Shown here piece by piece: positions 43,083 to 51,744 of a DNA stretch of 64,000 nucleotides. This stretch comes from Chloroflexota bacterium (GTDB taxonomy: Bacteria > Chloroflexota > Anaerolineae > Aggregatilineales > Phototrophicaceae): assembly GCA_011523515.1 (NCBI GenBank), contig WTGO01000017.1:31151-95150 (forward strand), given 5' to 3'. The notes below the pieces were generated by a model. That model was not told the DNA's origin, made no database searches, and saw only the letters and a program-made list of their open reading frames with translations. The translations under genes and the position numbers were made by a program. Numbering within the stretch: the first letter of the stretch is position 1; each line of letters starts with the position of its first letter.

Positions 43083-43937
43083 ATGAGTGACAAAAGAGTA
43101 TTTCAGGTTCCCATCGAAAAACTTAAGTACGGTCCGGGCTCGCCGCAATATGGATTTATTGGGGCTAGACAAGGATGGACAGACGATAAGCGGGTGTTGG
43201 AGCTTGCTGAGTTGGTTTTGATGGGGAAGGCTTTGCCCCCAATTCGCATTGATACGAACTTCTGTATCATCGACGGGTTACACAGAGTAAAAGCGCACAT
43301 TAAGTGCGGTGAGTCCGCAATAGCTGCCGTAATGGAGGGATCAAATAGAGTCTGCGCATATCCCGGATGCAATACCAAAGTAAGCAAGAACCATTTTGTG
43401 TATTGTAGTGATCATATCTTTGTTCATGTGCATTGTCCAAATTGCGGAAACCACTATACGCCTAACCGCATGAAATGGGACAAATGTCCCGACCCTTTAG
43501 CCCACTGCTGGCGATGCACACGAAGATTTCGATCTTTGTGTCGCGTGTGTGGTAGTGAGTTCAAAGCTATAAAACCTTCACAGGTGGCTTGTGATGAATG
43601 CAAACCAATTAACTCAAAACTTACCCAATTGATTTCTGCGGCCAACGCAAGACCTGGAGTAAACCAGCCGCTTGTAGTTGATGATCTCGTCAAACTCTAT
43701 ACTCAAAACAAGGTCTGTTCTTTGTGCGCCGCCCATATAGATCTGCAAGACCTTTCACTGGATCATCGTGTGCCGCTGTCTAGCGGAGGCACTAACACCA
43801 TTGACAACATTGACTTTATGCATGTCTGGTGTAACTTGTTCAAATCATCAATGAGTATCGAAGACGCAGTGGAGAAATTTTCGCGAATGTATCTGGTAGC
43901 ACGAAAGGAATCGACTTGTCAAACCCAGAACACATAA
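43083..43937 (+). CDS. ParB-fold / zinc-cluster / HNH nuclease protein inside the nuo operon
   Basis: A 284-residue protein unlike its neighbours. Residues 5-86 read as a ParB/Srx-like domain (VPIEKLKYG...LPPIRIDTNFCIIDGLHRVKAH; DGLHR at 64-68). Residues 90-173 contain six Cys pairs (C91/C96 to C170/C173), probably zinc ribbons. Residues 205-265 are an HNH domain (VCSLC, LSLDHRVPLSSGGTN, WCNLFKSS). The codons are AT-rich. The end overlaps nuoH by 22 nt, and the nuoH ribosome site is inside it. ATG 43083 is preferred; ATG 43044 is possible. It may be a selfish, homing-type nuclease or a defence protein; function unknown. Confidence 0.75.
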   Translation: MSDKRVFQVPIEKLKYGPGSPQYGFIGARQGWTDDKRVLELAELVLMGKALPPIRIDTNFCIIDGLHRVKAHIKCGESAIAAVMEGSNRVCAYPGCNTKVSKNHFVYCSDHIFVHVHCPNCGNHYTPNRMKWDKCPDPLAHCWRCTRRFRSLCRVCGSEFKAIKPSQVACDECKPINSKLTQLISAANARPGVNQPLVVDDLVKLYTQNKVCSLCAAHIDLQDLSLDHRVPLSSGGTNTIDNIDFMHVWCNLFKSSMSIEDAVEKFSRMYLVARKESTCQTQNT

Positions 43938-45154
43938 TCGCGGATCTTTGTACGGGTTTGTGCCGCCTCATGGTGGATTCCGGCGCGGATGCCGGTCTGG
44001 CGCAGTTTTTGTCTTTGCTGGTTGGCGTACTGCTGGTTAGCGGCGTCCCGCTGCTTACCGTCATCCTCTTGATCTGGATTGAGCGCAAGGTGGCCGCGCG
44101 GATACAAGACCGCATCGGGCCGAATCGCGTCGGGCCCATCGGTCTGATGCAGACCTTCGCAGATCTTTTGAAGTTGCTGGGCAAGGAAGACATTACGCCG
44201 ACCAATGCAGACCGCTGGCTGTATAACGCCGCGCCGCTGGTGTCATTCGCCTCGGTTGTGCTCATTTGGGCGGTGGTGCCCTTTACGCCCTTCCACTACG
44301 GCGTTGATCTCGAAATCGGCGCCTTGTTCTTCGTGGCGATCGCTTCCTTTGGCACGCTGGCAATTATGGTCGCCGGCTGGGCCAGCAACAACAAATACGC
44401 GCTGCTGGGCGCATTTCGCGTCGTCTCCCTGCTGGTCAGCTACGAGGTGCCCCTGGTTTTCGCCTTGCTCGTGCCGGTATTGCTGGCCGGCAGCATGAGC
44501 CTGCTCGACATAGTCAATGCGCAAACGGGCATGTGGTTCGTCGTTTTGTCGCCGCTGGCGTTTGTCATCTTCTACGTGTCCTCGCAAGCCGAGACCGGCC
44601 GCGCGCCCTTCGACTTGATCGAGGCGGAATCCGAACTGGTGGCCGGTTTCAACATTGAGTATTCGGGAATGAAGTTCGGCATGTTCTTCGCGGCCGAGTT
44701 TTTGCACGTCTTTACCAATGGCATCTTAATGGCGCTGCTATTCTTCGGTGGCTGGCTGGGGCCCCTGTATTACGAATCGCCGCTGATCGCCTTCGCCTGG
44801 CTCGGCTTGAAGGGCGGCATTATCTACTTGACGACGCTCTGGCTGCGCAATACCGTGCCGCGCCTGCGCATCGACCAGATCATGGCTTTCAACTGGAAGT
44901 TTCTGGTGCCCCTTTCCATCGCCAACTTGATCTTCATATCAGCTGCGCTGAAAGTAATGCAAGAAATCGGTTGGGCGCCCCGTGAAATTGTTGGCGCCAG
45001 CTTTGTCGATTTGCTCCCGACCACGGGAATCCTGCTGGTCATCAATGGCGCGATGGTCATCTACCTGCTCGGCATTCTGCGCAAACGGGGCCAGGAGTCG
45101 CGCCGAGAATCGCAGACGGCGCGTACAGCGTTGGCGCCTGCGGCGGCGGAGTAG
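43916..45154 (+). CDS. nuoH: NADH-quinone oxidoreductase subunit H (NuoH)
   Basis: Complex I membrane subunit that helps form the quinone site and connects it to the proton channels. The 412-residue product has about eight membrane segments with WIERKVAARIQDRIGPNRVGPIGLMQTFADLLKLLGKED, the highly conserved first loop, and AETGRAPFDLIEAESELVAGFNIEYSGMKF, the acidic second loop. TTG 43916 has AAAGGAA 5 nt upstream; ATG 43970 is an alternative. The C-terminal tail is about 30 residues longer than usual. nuoI, normally next, is missing. Confidence 0.95.
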   Translation: MSNPEHIIADLCTGLCRLMVDSGADAGLAQFLSLLVGVLLVSGVPLLTVILLIWIERKVAARIQDRIGPNRVGPIGLMQTFADLLKLLGKEDITPTNADRWLYNAAPLVSFASVVLIWAVVPFTPFHYGVDLEIGALFFVAIASFGTLAIMVAGWASNNKYALLGAFRVVSLLVSYEVPLVFALLVPVLLAGSMSLLDIVNAQTGMWFVVLSPLAFVIFYVSSQAETGRAPFDLIEAESELVAGFNIEYSGMKFGMFFAAEFLHVFTNGILMALLFFGGWLGPLYYESPLIAFAWLGLKGGIIYLTTLWLRNTVPRLRIDQIMAFNWKFLVPLSIANLIFISAALKVMQEIGWAPREIVGASFVDLLPTTGILLVINGAMVIYLLGILRKRGQESRRESQTARTALAPAAAE

Positions 45155-45164
45155 GGGCGGCGAT

Positions 45165-45677
45165 ATGGAACTCAACGCAGTCACAATCGGATTTGTCGTC
45201 TTTTCGATATTCACGCTGGGCGGCGGCTTTGGCGTCGTGACCACGCGCAATCTATTCCAAGGAACGATCTGGCTGATGGTCAGCTTATTTGGCGTGGCTG
45301 GATTCTTCATCCTGCTGAGCGCGCCCTTTCTGGCGGCAGTTCAGGTGCTGGTATACATCGGCGCTATCGCCATATTGATAACCTTCGCGGTGATGCTCAC
45401 GCGCAGCGTCACGCGCATTAAGGCGCGCTATGTGCGTCTCATTCCCAGTTTCGTCGGCTCGCTGGTGTTATTCCTTGTTTTGCTGCTCGGCATCACCATT
45501 CCGATATTCGGCGGTCAATTGCCGGAGTCAGCGCCGGAGTACGTCGCCACCACGCGCGATTTGGGCGCGGCGCTGGTGGATGAGAACGGTTACGTCGTGC
45601 CCTTCATGCTGGCATCGGTATTGTTGACGGCGGCCATGATCGGCGCGATATTCATCGCTCGCGACGAGAACGCTTAG
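45165..45677 (+). CDS. nuoJ: NADH-quinone oxidoreductase subunit J (NuoJ)
   Basis: A 170-residue complex I membrane subunit with five segments, including the third-helix motif AAVQVLVYIGAIAILITFAVML, which carries the conserved π-bulge tyrosine region of ND6. The start is ATG 45165, 10 nt after nuoH; a longer frame would lie inside nuoH and is rejected. It is followed 13 nt later by nuoK. Confidence 0.94.
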   Translation: MELNAVTIGFVVFSIFTLGGGFGVVTTRNLFQGTIWLMVSLFGVAGFFILLSAPFLAAVQVLVYIGAIAILITFAVMLTRSVTRIKARYVRLIPSFVGSLVLFLVLLLGITIPIFGGQLPESAPEYVATTRDLGAALVDENGYVVPFMLASVLLTAAMIGAIFIARDENA

Positions 45678-45690
45678 GGGGAGTGACGAG

Positions 45691-46008
45691 ATGGTGCCTC
45701 TCTGGATGTATCTGGCGGTCGCGGCGGCTCTGTTCTCGCTGGGTGTCTTCGGCGTATTGTCGCGGCGCAACGCTGTCGCGATTCTGATGAGTGTTGAGCT
45801 GATGCTGAATGCGGTCAATATCAACCTGGTCGCCTTTTGGCGTTACAGTGAAACCGGCACCGATTTGCTCCTGAACGGCTACGCCTTCACCGCCTTCGTC
45901 CTGATTGTCGCCGCGGCGGAGGCTGCGGTCGGCTTGGCGATCATCATCACGGTTTATCGCAACCGGCGTTCGGTGATACCGGAACAAGCCGTCGCGCTGA
46001 AAGGGTAA
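45691..46008 (+). CDS. nuoK: NADH-quinone oxidoreductase subunit K (NuoK)
   Basis: A 105-residue, three-helix complex I subunit (ND4L) that forms the E-channel with NuoJ. The second helix has the conserved Glu in AILMSVELMLNAVNINLVAF and the third the Glu in VLIVAAAEAAVGLAIIITVYR. Both proton-channel acids are in place. ATG start, GGGGAG upstream. Confidence 0.96.
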   Translation: MVPLWMYLAVAAALFSLGVFGVLSRRNAVAILMSVELMLNAVNINLVAFWRYSETGTDLLLNGYAFTAFVLIVAAAEAAVGLAIIITVYRNRRSVIPEQAVALKG

Positions 46009-46016
46009 GGACGCGG

Positions 46017-48365
46017 ATGGATTTCCTTAACGACCCGAACGCACTGCCTTGGCTGATCCCAGCCGGTCCTTTGCTGGCGTTTTTGATCATCACGCTGATA
46101 ACCAATAAGTCGAAGCAGGTTCCGGCTACGGACCAGCATGAATACGGCGGCCATCATCCCGATTACGAGGGCATGTCCGTGCCGGTAGTGCATCCCTGGA
46201 GCCGCGTTATCAGCGTCGCCGTCGGCATGATCGGCGTCCTGGCGGCGCTCTTGATCAGCTGGCAGACGCTCAGCAACGCCGCGGGCTTGCACCATATCGG
46301 CCCGGATGTGCTGGCGAGCAGCATCGCCTGGATGGACACCGGCGACACCACATTTAATATGGGTGTGCTGGTCGACCCGGCCACGGTGATCATGCTGGTC
46401 ATGGTGCCCATCGCGGTCTTGATGATCTTTATTTACTCCATCGGCTATATGGCGCACGACCCGCGGCAAGCGCGCTTTTTCGCGCTGATTTCGCTATTCG
46501 CCGGCGCCATGCTTACGCTGGTCGTGGCGGACAATCTGCTGCTGCTTTTCGTCGGCTGGGAGATTATGGGCGTCTGCTCGTACATGCTCATCGGCTTCTG
46601 GTTCGAGAAAGAAAGCGCCTACAAGGCCGCGATCAAAGCCTTCACCACCACCCGCATCGCCGATGTCGTTATGCTGTTGGGGATCGCCTATCTCTACAGC
46701 ATAACTGGCACGCTCAGTTTCCGCGAGATCATGTACAACCCGGAAACGCTCGATATGCTGGCCACGACCACGCCCATTATTTTTGGCGGCTGGACGGTCA
46801 GCGCGGCCGCCATCATTGGCATCTTTCTCATCATCGGCACGGTGGGCAAGTCGGCGCAATTCCCGCTGCACGTCTGGCTGCCCGACGCAATGGAGGGCCC
46901 CACTCCGGTAAGCGCGATGATTCACGCCGCGGCCATGGTCTCGGCCGGCATCTTTTCGCTGCTGCGCTTGTATCCGCTCTTTGCCGCCGGCGGCGACCCG
47001 CATCACGGCGTCATGACCGAGCCGCTGGCGTTCATGGCGGTTGTCGGCGCGTTCACGGCATTGCTGGCGGCGACCATGGCGCTGGCGCAGAATGATGTCA
47101 AAGCCGTGCTGGCTTATTCGACGATTTCGCAATTGGGTTTCATGATGGCGGCTCTGGGCATCGGCGCGTATATTGCCGCGGCCTTCCATCTCATCACCCA
47201 CGCCTTCTTCAAGGCGCTGCTCTTCATGGCGGCCGGTTCAGTCATTCACGGCATGGAGCACGGCGAGCACCACGTCCACGAGCACGGTCACGCTCACGAT
47301 CATCTTCCCCCTGATTCATCGGGGGGGACGAGGGGGGTAGAGCATTTTGACCCGCAAGATATGTTGAATATGGGCGGCCTGCGCAAGACCATGCCCGTCA
47401 CCTTCTGGACCTTCTTGATTGGTGGCTTGTCGCTTTCGGGTTTGCCGCTGATTACCGCCGGTTTCTGGTCGAAAGACGAGATTTTGGCGGATGCCTGGCT
47501 GGGCATTGAGCAATACGGCAGCGGCGCTCACGCATTGGTATTCGTGCTGCTGGCGCTGGCAGCCTTCATGACCGCCTTCTACACCATGCGACAGATTTCG
47601 CTGACCTTCGGCGGCGAGCCGCGTACCGAAGCCGCCAAACACGCCAATCTGGGGCAGGGCGTCGTAAGTTTCACGATGACGCTGCCGCTGCTGATTCTGG
47701 CGGTTTTCGCAATCGGCGCCGGATTCGTTGGCGTACCCGCTGATTTCCCGGTCTTTGGCCCAATATTTTCGCCCGAATACAACAACTTCAAGCATCTAAT
47801 GATTGAGGCGCTACCCCTGTCCGAAGCGACCGCCGCCTTCGCTTCGTTGCCCAATTACCACGCCAAGCCGCCGCCCTTCAATATCGTGCCGGTCGCCGCC
47901 TCGTTTATTGTGGCGCTGCTGGGCTTGTGGCTGGGATACCGGGTCTATTGGCGCAATCCGCTCAAGGCCGGGCAGAGCGACCCGCTGGTAAAGACGCTGG
48001 GTCCGCTGCATCCCTTGTTCAAGAATCGCTATTACCTGGACGACATCTACGGCGATGTCTTTGTCAAGCCGTCGCAATGGCTGGCGCGGCAAGTTATTGC
48101 CTTTCTTGATCGCGGCATTATTGACGCCATCCTGCATATTATCGCGAGGATTGCGCGCTGGCTGGGCGACTTGACCAAAGTCTTGAACCTCTGGCTGATA
48201 GACGGGGTCGGCGACGGCATCCCCATCGCCATCTTCCATTTCGGCGGCTGGCTGCGGCGAATGCAAACCGGGCGCATTCAGCAGTACCTGCTGCTGGTTC
48301 TGGTGGCTGCGGTTCTCATCGGCATCGTGCTGGTTCTGTCGTCGGGCGCGGCGCTGGCGCAATAG
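46017..48365 (+). CDS. nuoL: NADH-quinone oxidoreductase subunit L (NuoL)
   Basis: Distal antiporter-like proton-pumping subunit of complex I. At 782 residues it is clearly longer than the roughly 610 of E. coli NuoL. The channel Glu is in LLFVGWEIMGVCSYMLIGFWFEKESAYKAA and the channel Lys in GTVGKSAQFPLHVWLPDAMEGPTPVSAMIHAA near residue 280. Insertions are an early segment with DQHEYGGHHPDYEG (about 40-55) and a His-rich loop HGEHHVHEHGHAHDHLPPDSSGG near residue 420. A long C-terminal part holds amphipathic and transmembrane helices. A palindrome at 47307-47326 encodes part of the His-rich insertion. Confidence 0.95.
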   Translation: MDFLNDPNALPWLIPAGPLLAFLIITLITNKSKQVPATDQHEYGGHHPDYEGMSVPVVHPWSRVISVAVGMIGVLAALLISWQTLSNAAGLHHIGPDVLASSIAWMDTGDTTFNMGVLVDPATVIMLVMVPIAVLMIFIYSIGYMAHDPRQARFFALISLFAGAMLTLVVADNLLLLFVGWEIMGVCSYMLIGFWFEKESAYKAAIKAFTTTRIADVVMLLGIAYLYSITGTLSFREIMYNPETLDMLATTTPIIFGGWTVSAAAIIGIFLIIGTVGKSAQFPLHVWLPDAMEGPTPVSAMIHAAAMVSAGIFSLLRLYPLFAAGGDPHHGVMTEPLAFMAVVGAFTALLAATMALAQNDVKAVLAYSTISQLGFMMAALGIGAYIAAAFHLITHAFFKALLFMAAGSVIHGMEHGEHHVHEHGHAHDHLPPDSSGGTRGVEHFDPQDMLNMGGLRKTMPVTFWTFLIGGLSLSGLPLITAGFWSKDEILADAWLGIEQYGSGAHALVFVLLALAAFMTAFYTMRQISLTFGGEPRTEAAKHANLGQGVVSFTMTLPLLILAVFAIGAGFVGVPADFPVFGPIFSPEYNNFKHLMIEALPLSEATAAFASLPNYHAKPPPFNIVPVAASFIVALLGLWLGYRVYWRNPLKAGQSDPLVKTLGPLHPLFKNRYYLDDIYGDVFVKPSQWLARQVIAFLDRGIIDAILHIIARIARWLGDLTKVLNLWLIDGVGDGIPIAIFHFGGWLRRMQTGRIQQYLLLVLVAAVLIGIVLVLSSGAALAQ
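47307..47326. repeat. GC-rich palindrome inside the nuoL coding region
   Basis: CCCCCTGAT-TC-ATCGGGGGG can pair over 9 positions (one T-G) and is followed by GACGAGGGGGG. This composition is foreign to the surrounding codons and looks like an intergenic repetitive palindrome. It keeps the frame, encoding about LPPDSSGGTRG after the His-rich loop. Confidence 0.45.
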
Positions 48366-48377
48366 GGAGACGCATTT

Positions 48378-50012
48378 ATGTTTGATGTTTTCGGGATAGA
48401 CGCGCTCTCGGTTCTGGTCTTCGGTCCGGCGCTCAGCGCCTTTGTCGTCGCCTCGCTGGCCTCGCTGGGTCCCAGCAAACAGGTCGGGCGCTGGGTGGCG
48501 CTTATTCTGTCGCTGCTGCTGGCGCTGTTGTCGATCAAGGTCTTCTTTGACTATCAGGCTGCCGGCCTGGCCATCGGCGACGATCAGTTTATCGTGACGC
48601 AAGACAGTGCCTGGTTCGAGGCGTTGAATTCCCGCTGGACCCTCGGCATTGATGGCATCAGCGTAGTCATGATTTTGCTGACCGGCATCTTGACGCCGCT
48701 GGCGATCCTGGCCAGCTGGAACATCGAAGATCGCGCCAATATGCATCTTGCGCTGCTGCTCTTCTTTGAGACAGGTTGCATGGGCCTGTTCGTGGCGATG
48801 GACCTGATGGTCTTTTTCCTCTTCTACGAGCTGACGCTGGTGCCGATGTACTTCCTCATCAACCAGTGGGGCAGCCTGCCCAAAGCCGGCGTGAAATTCA
48901 GCGGGCGCTTCTACGCGTCGACCAAATTCATGCTCTATTCCTTCGGCGGCACGCTGGGTATGCTGCTGGCTACACAATTGATCGGCTGGTCGGCGGGCAC
49001 ATATAGCATCACGGCCTTGAGCGAGACCTGGCCGCTCTTCCGGCAGGGCGAGGCGTTGCTGGGCACGGACGTCAGCACCGTGAAGGCGCTGGCTTTCGTT
49101 GGCTTCTTCGTCGCCTTTAGTATCAAGATACCGATCTGGCCCTTCCACACCTGGCTGCCCGATGCTCACGGCGAAGCGCCGACGGCCGGCTCCATGCTGC
49201 TGGCCGGCGTTATGCTGAAGTTGGGCGCCTACGGATTCATTCGCCTGGTCATTCCCTTCTTCCCCGATGTTTGGCTGACTGAGGTGGCGATCATCGGCGT
49301 TAATGTTGCGACCCTCTTTGCGATACTGTCGGTGGTCGGCATTGTGCTGGGCGCTTTTGCCGCCTTTGGCCAGACCGATATCAAGCGCCTCGTCGCCTAT
49401 AGCTCCGTCAACCACATGGGTTTCGTCGGCATCGGCATCGCCGTCATGGCGCAGACCTACGCGCAACTGTGGTCTGGCGCGAATCCCAACGCTGACGTGC
49501 AGACGGCAATCCTGGCGACCAATGGCGCCGTCCTGCAGATGTTTAATCATGGGCTGAGCTCAGCGGGCATGTTTTTGCTGGCGGGCGCGCTCTATCACAA
49601 AACGCATACGCGCGAGCTGGCCGATTACGGCGGGCTGTGGGTGAAGGCGCCGGTGATGGGCGCGATCTTGCTCTTCACCAGTTTCGCCAGTCTGGGTTTG
49701 CCCGGACTGAACGGTTTCGTCAGCGAGTTTCTGATTGTACGCGGCGCCTGGCCGATCTTCACCGCGCTAACCGCCATCGCCATGATTGGTTTGCTCTTCA
49801 CCGGCGGCTACATCCTCAAGGGCCTTCGCGCTGTGCTGCACGGACCCTTCAATATGCGCTGGCGCGACACCAATCTGGAGCTCACGCCGGCGGAGCTGCT
49901 GGGCATGGCGCCGCTGCTGGTTCTAATGCTGTTGACCGGCGTTTATCCAAACTGGATCTTGCCGATAATCAACACCACGGTTTCGACCATATTCGCCGGC
50001 CTGGCGAGCTAG
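48378..50012 (+). CDS. nuoM: NADH-quinone oxidoreductase subunit M (NuoM, first copy)
   Basis: Antiporter-like proton-pumping subunit of complex I, 544 residues, about 14 membrane segments. Channel residues are intact: Glu in FFLFYELTLVPMYFLI (TM5), Lys in FSIKIPIWPFHTWLPDAHGEAPTAG (TM7), Lys in LAGVMLKLGAYGFIRL (TM8) and Glu in GLNGFVSEFLIVRG (TM12). A 10-nt gap separates it from a second nuoM. Confidence 0.96.
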   Translation: MFDVFGIDALSVLVFGPALSAFVVASLASLGPSKQVGRWVALILSLLLALLSIKVFFDYQAAGLAIGDDQFIVTQDSAWFEALNSRWTLGIDGISVVMILLTGILTPLAILASWNIEDRANMHLALLLFFETGCMGLFVAMDLMVFFLFYELTLVPMYFLINQWGSLPKAGVKFSGRFYASTKFMLYSFGGTLGMLLATQLIGWSAGTYSITALSETWPLFRQGEALLGTDVSTVKALAFVGFFVAFSIKIPIWPFHTWLPDAHGEAPTAGSMLLAGVMLKLGAYGFIRLVIPFFPDVWLTEVAIIGVNVATLFAILSVVGIVLGAFAAFGQTDIKRLVAYSSVNHMGFVGIGIAVMAQTYAQLWSGANPNADVQTAILATNGAVLQMFNHGLSSAGMFLLAGALYHKTHTRELADYGGLWVKAPVMGAILLFTSFASLGLPGLNGFVSEFLIVRGAWPIFTALTAIAMIGLLFTGGYILKGLRAVLHGPFNMRWRDTNLELTPAELLGMAPLLVLMLLTGVYPNWILPIINTTVSTIFAGLAS

Positions 50013-50022
50013 GACTGCCTTC

Positions 50023-51744
50023 ATGGATGGAACTGGATTCTCAGTTCTCACAGCGATCATCTTCATCCCGATCATTGCGGGCGTGGTTATCCTGTTCCTG
50101 GATCGCAAAAATCGCGATTTGGTGCGTGGCATCGGCATTACGGCGGCGTCGGCGGTATTGGCGCTCTCACTGGCCGTCTTCTTCGGCTACGACAATTACG
50201 TCAAGTCCGAAGGCGGCTTGATCAGCCAACAGCGCGCTCTACTGGCGTCCGGCGCTGAGCTCAGCGGCGCGCAGATGTTCGCCGACGCGCTGGCTTTTGA
50301 GCAACGTATCGTCTGGGTGGAGTCACTGGGCATCGCTTACCACGTTGGCGTCGACGGCGTATCAGCGCCAATGGTGCTGCTGACCGGGATGGTGGCGGTG
50401 GCCGGCGTCTTGATCTCCTGGAATATCCAAGATCGTTTGCGCGAATTCATGGCTTTTTTCATGTTTCTCGTGGCCGGCGTTTACGGGGTCTTCATCGCCG
50501 TCGATCTCTTTATGCTCTTCTTTTTCTACGAGTTGGCGATCTTCCCTATGTATCTCCTGATTGCCGGCTGGGGCTGGGTCAAGCTGCGTGAATACGCGGC
50601 GATGAAGCTGACGCTTTACATCCTGGTGGGCTCGGTATTTGCGCTGGTCGGCGCGGTTGCCATGTACTTTGCGGCGGGCGCATTCTTCGCCGGGGGAGGC
50701 GCCGAAGTCTTTCAGTCAGCGCTGGAGAGCGGGCTGCTGCCAGCGGACAGCCAACCCTATAGTTGGAGCATCACCCAGTTGACACTGGCGGCGGAAAACG
50801 GCGCCTTCTCGCTTGACATTCTGGGCATAGAGGGCTTCAGTTTCGCGCGCTTCTGGTTCCCCTTCATGTTTATGGGCTTCGGCGTATTGGCAGGGGTCTT
50901 CCCCTTCCACAATTGGTCGCCGGACGGGCATGTGGCGGCGCCCACTGCCGTCTCCATGATCCACGCTGGCGTATTGATGAAGGTCGGCGCATTCGCGGCA
51001 TTGCGCGCTGGTGTACAGTTGCTGCCGGAGGGCGCCGATACCCACTTGCCCTGGATCGTTTTCCTGACACTGATCAACGTGGTATACGGCGCGCTTATCG
51101 CCTTCCGACAGCGCGACTTCAAATATGTCATCGGTTTCTCCTCGGTCAGCCACATGGGTCTGGTCAGCATGGGTTGGGCCACGATGAACCTGACCGGCAT
51201 GACTGGCGCCGGCATTCAGATGTTCAGCCACGGCGCGATGACGGCGCTCTTCTTCGGCGTTGTCGGCATGGTATACGATCGCTCGCATACCCGCGATATT
51301 CCCAGTCTGGGCGGCTTTATCAAGGTGATGCCTTGGGTCGGCGTGGCCTTCGTTATCGGCGGTTTAACCAGCATGGGCATGCCCGGCTTGAGCGGCTTCA
51401 TCGCCGAGTTTCCGATATTCCAGGGCATGTGGGCGGCGTCGGAGCAGATCACGCTGCAGCTGGGCAGCTTCACGTTGAGCAACTATTACAGCGTCATGGT
51501 CATCATCGCTGCTTTGGGCATTGTCATCACCGCCGCCTACGTACTGCGGGTCGCGGGGCAGGTATTCTTCGGGGAATTCGATGCCGAGCGTTACCACGAT
51601 GTCGGCAATATTGATATGACCGACCGCATCGTGCTGATTATCCTGGGCGCGCCCCTGATTATTCTGGGTTTGTATCCGCCCATCATGGCGCCCATGATCG
51701 AATCCGGCATAAGACCGCTTATCGCCTTGTTGGGAGGTGGCTAG
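50023..51744 (+). CDS. nuoM: second NuoM-like subunit (NuoM')
   Basis: A 573-residue paralogue of the preceding gene. The TM5 Glu (FFFYELAIFPMYLLIAGWG), TM8 Lys (HAGVLMKVGAFAALRAG) and TM12 Glu (GLSGFIAEFPIFQGMW) are present. The TM7 Lys is not: FGVLAGVFPFHNWSPDGH has Leu289 where the first copy has FSIKIPIWPFHTWLPDAH. Tandem NuoM genes are known from '2M' complex I variants, where a fourth antiporter-like subunit lengthens the membrane arm. Without this Lys its pumping ability is uncertain. ATG start, 10 nt after nuoM. Confidence 0.93.
   Translation: MDGTGFSVLTAIIFIPIIAGVVILFLDRKNRDLVRGIGITAASAVLALSLAVFFGYDNYVKSEGGLISQQRALLASGAELSGAQMFADALAFEQRIVWVESLGIAYHVGVDGVSAPMVLLTGMVAVAGVLISWNIQDRLREFMAFFMFLVAGVYGVFIAVDLFMLFFFYELAIFPMYLLIAGWGWVKLREYAAMKLTLYILVGSVFALVGAVAMYFAAGAFFAGGGAEVFQSALESGLLPADSQPYSWSITQLTLAAENGAFSLDILGIEGFSFARFWFPFMFMGFGVLAGVFPFHNWSPDGHVAAPTAVSMIHAGVLMKVGAFAALRAGVQLLPEGADTHLPWIVFLTLINVVYGALIAFRQRDFKYVIGFSSVSHMGLVSMGWATMNLTGMTGAGIQMFSHGAMTALFFGVVGMVYDRSHTRDIPSLGGFIKVMPWVGVAFVIGGLTSMGMPGLSGFIAEFPIFQGMWAASEQITLQLGSFTLSNYYSVMVIIAALGIVITAAYVLRVAGQVFFGEFDAERYHDVGNIDMTDRIVLIILGAPLIILGLYPPIMAPMIESGIRPLIALLGGG

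Noticed and set aside
47811..49550. A 579-codon open frame on the minus strand opposite nuoL/nuoM
   Set aside because: It is the shadow of GC-rich codons in nuoL and nuoM: Gln/His/Arg-rich, no domain, and the sense genes have all family motifs.
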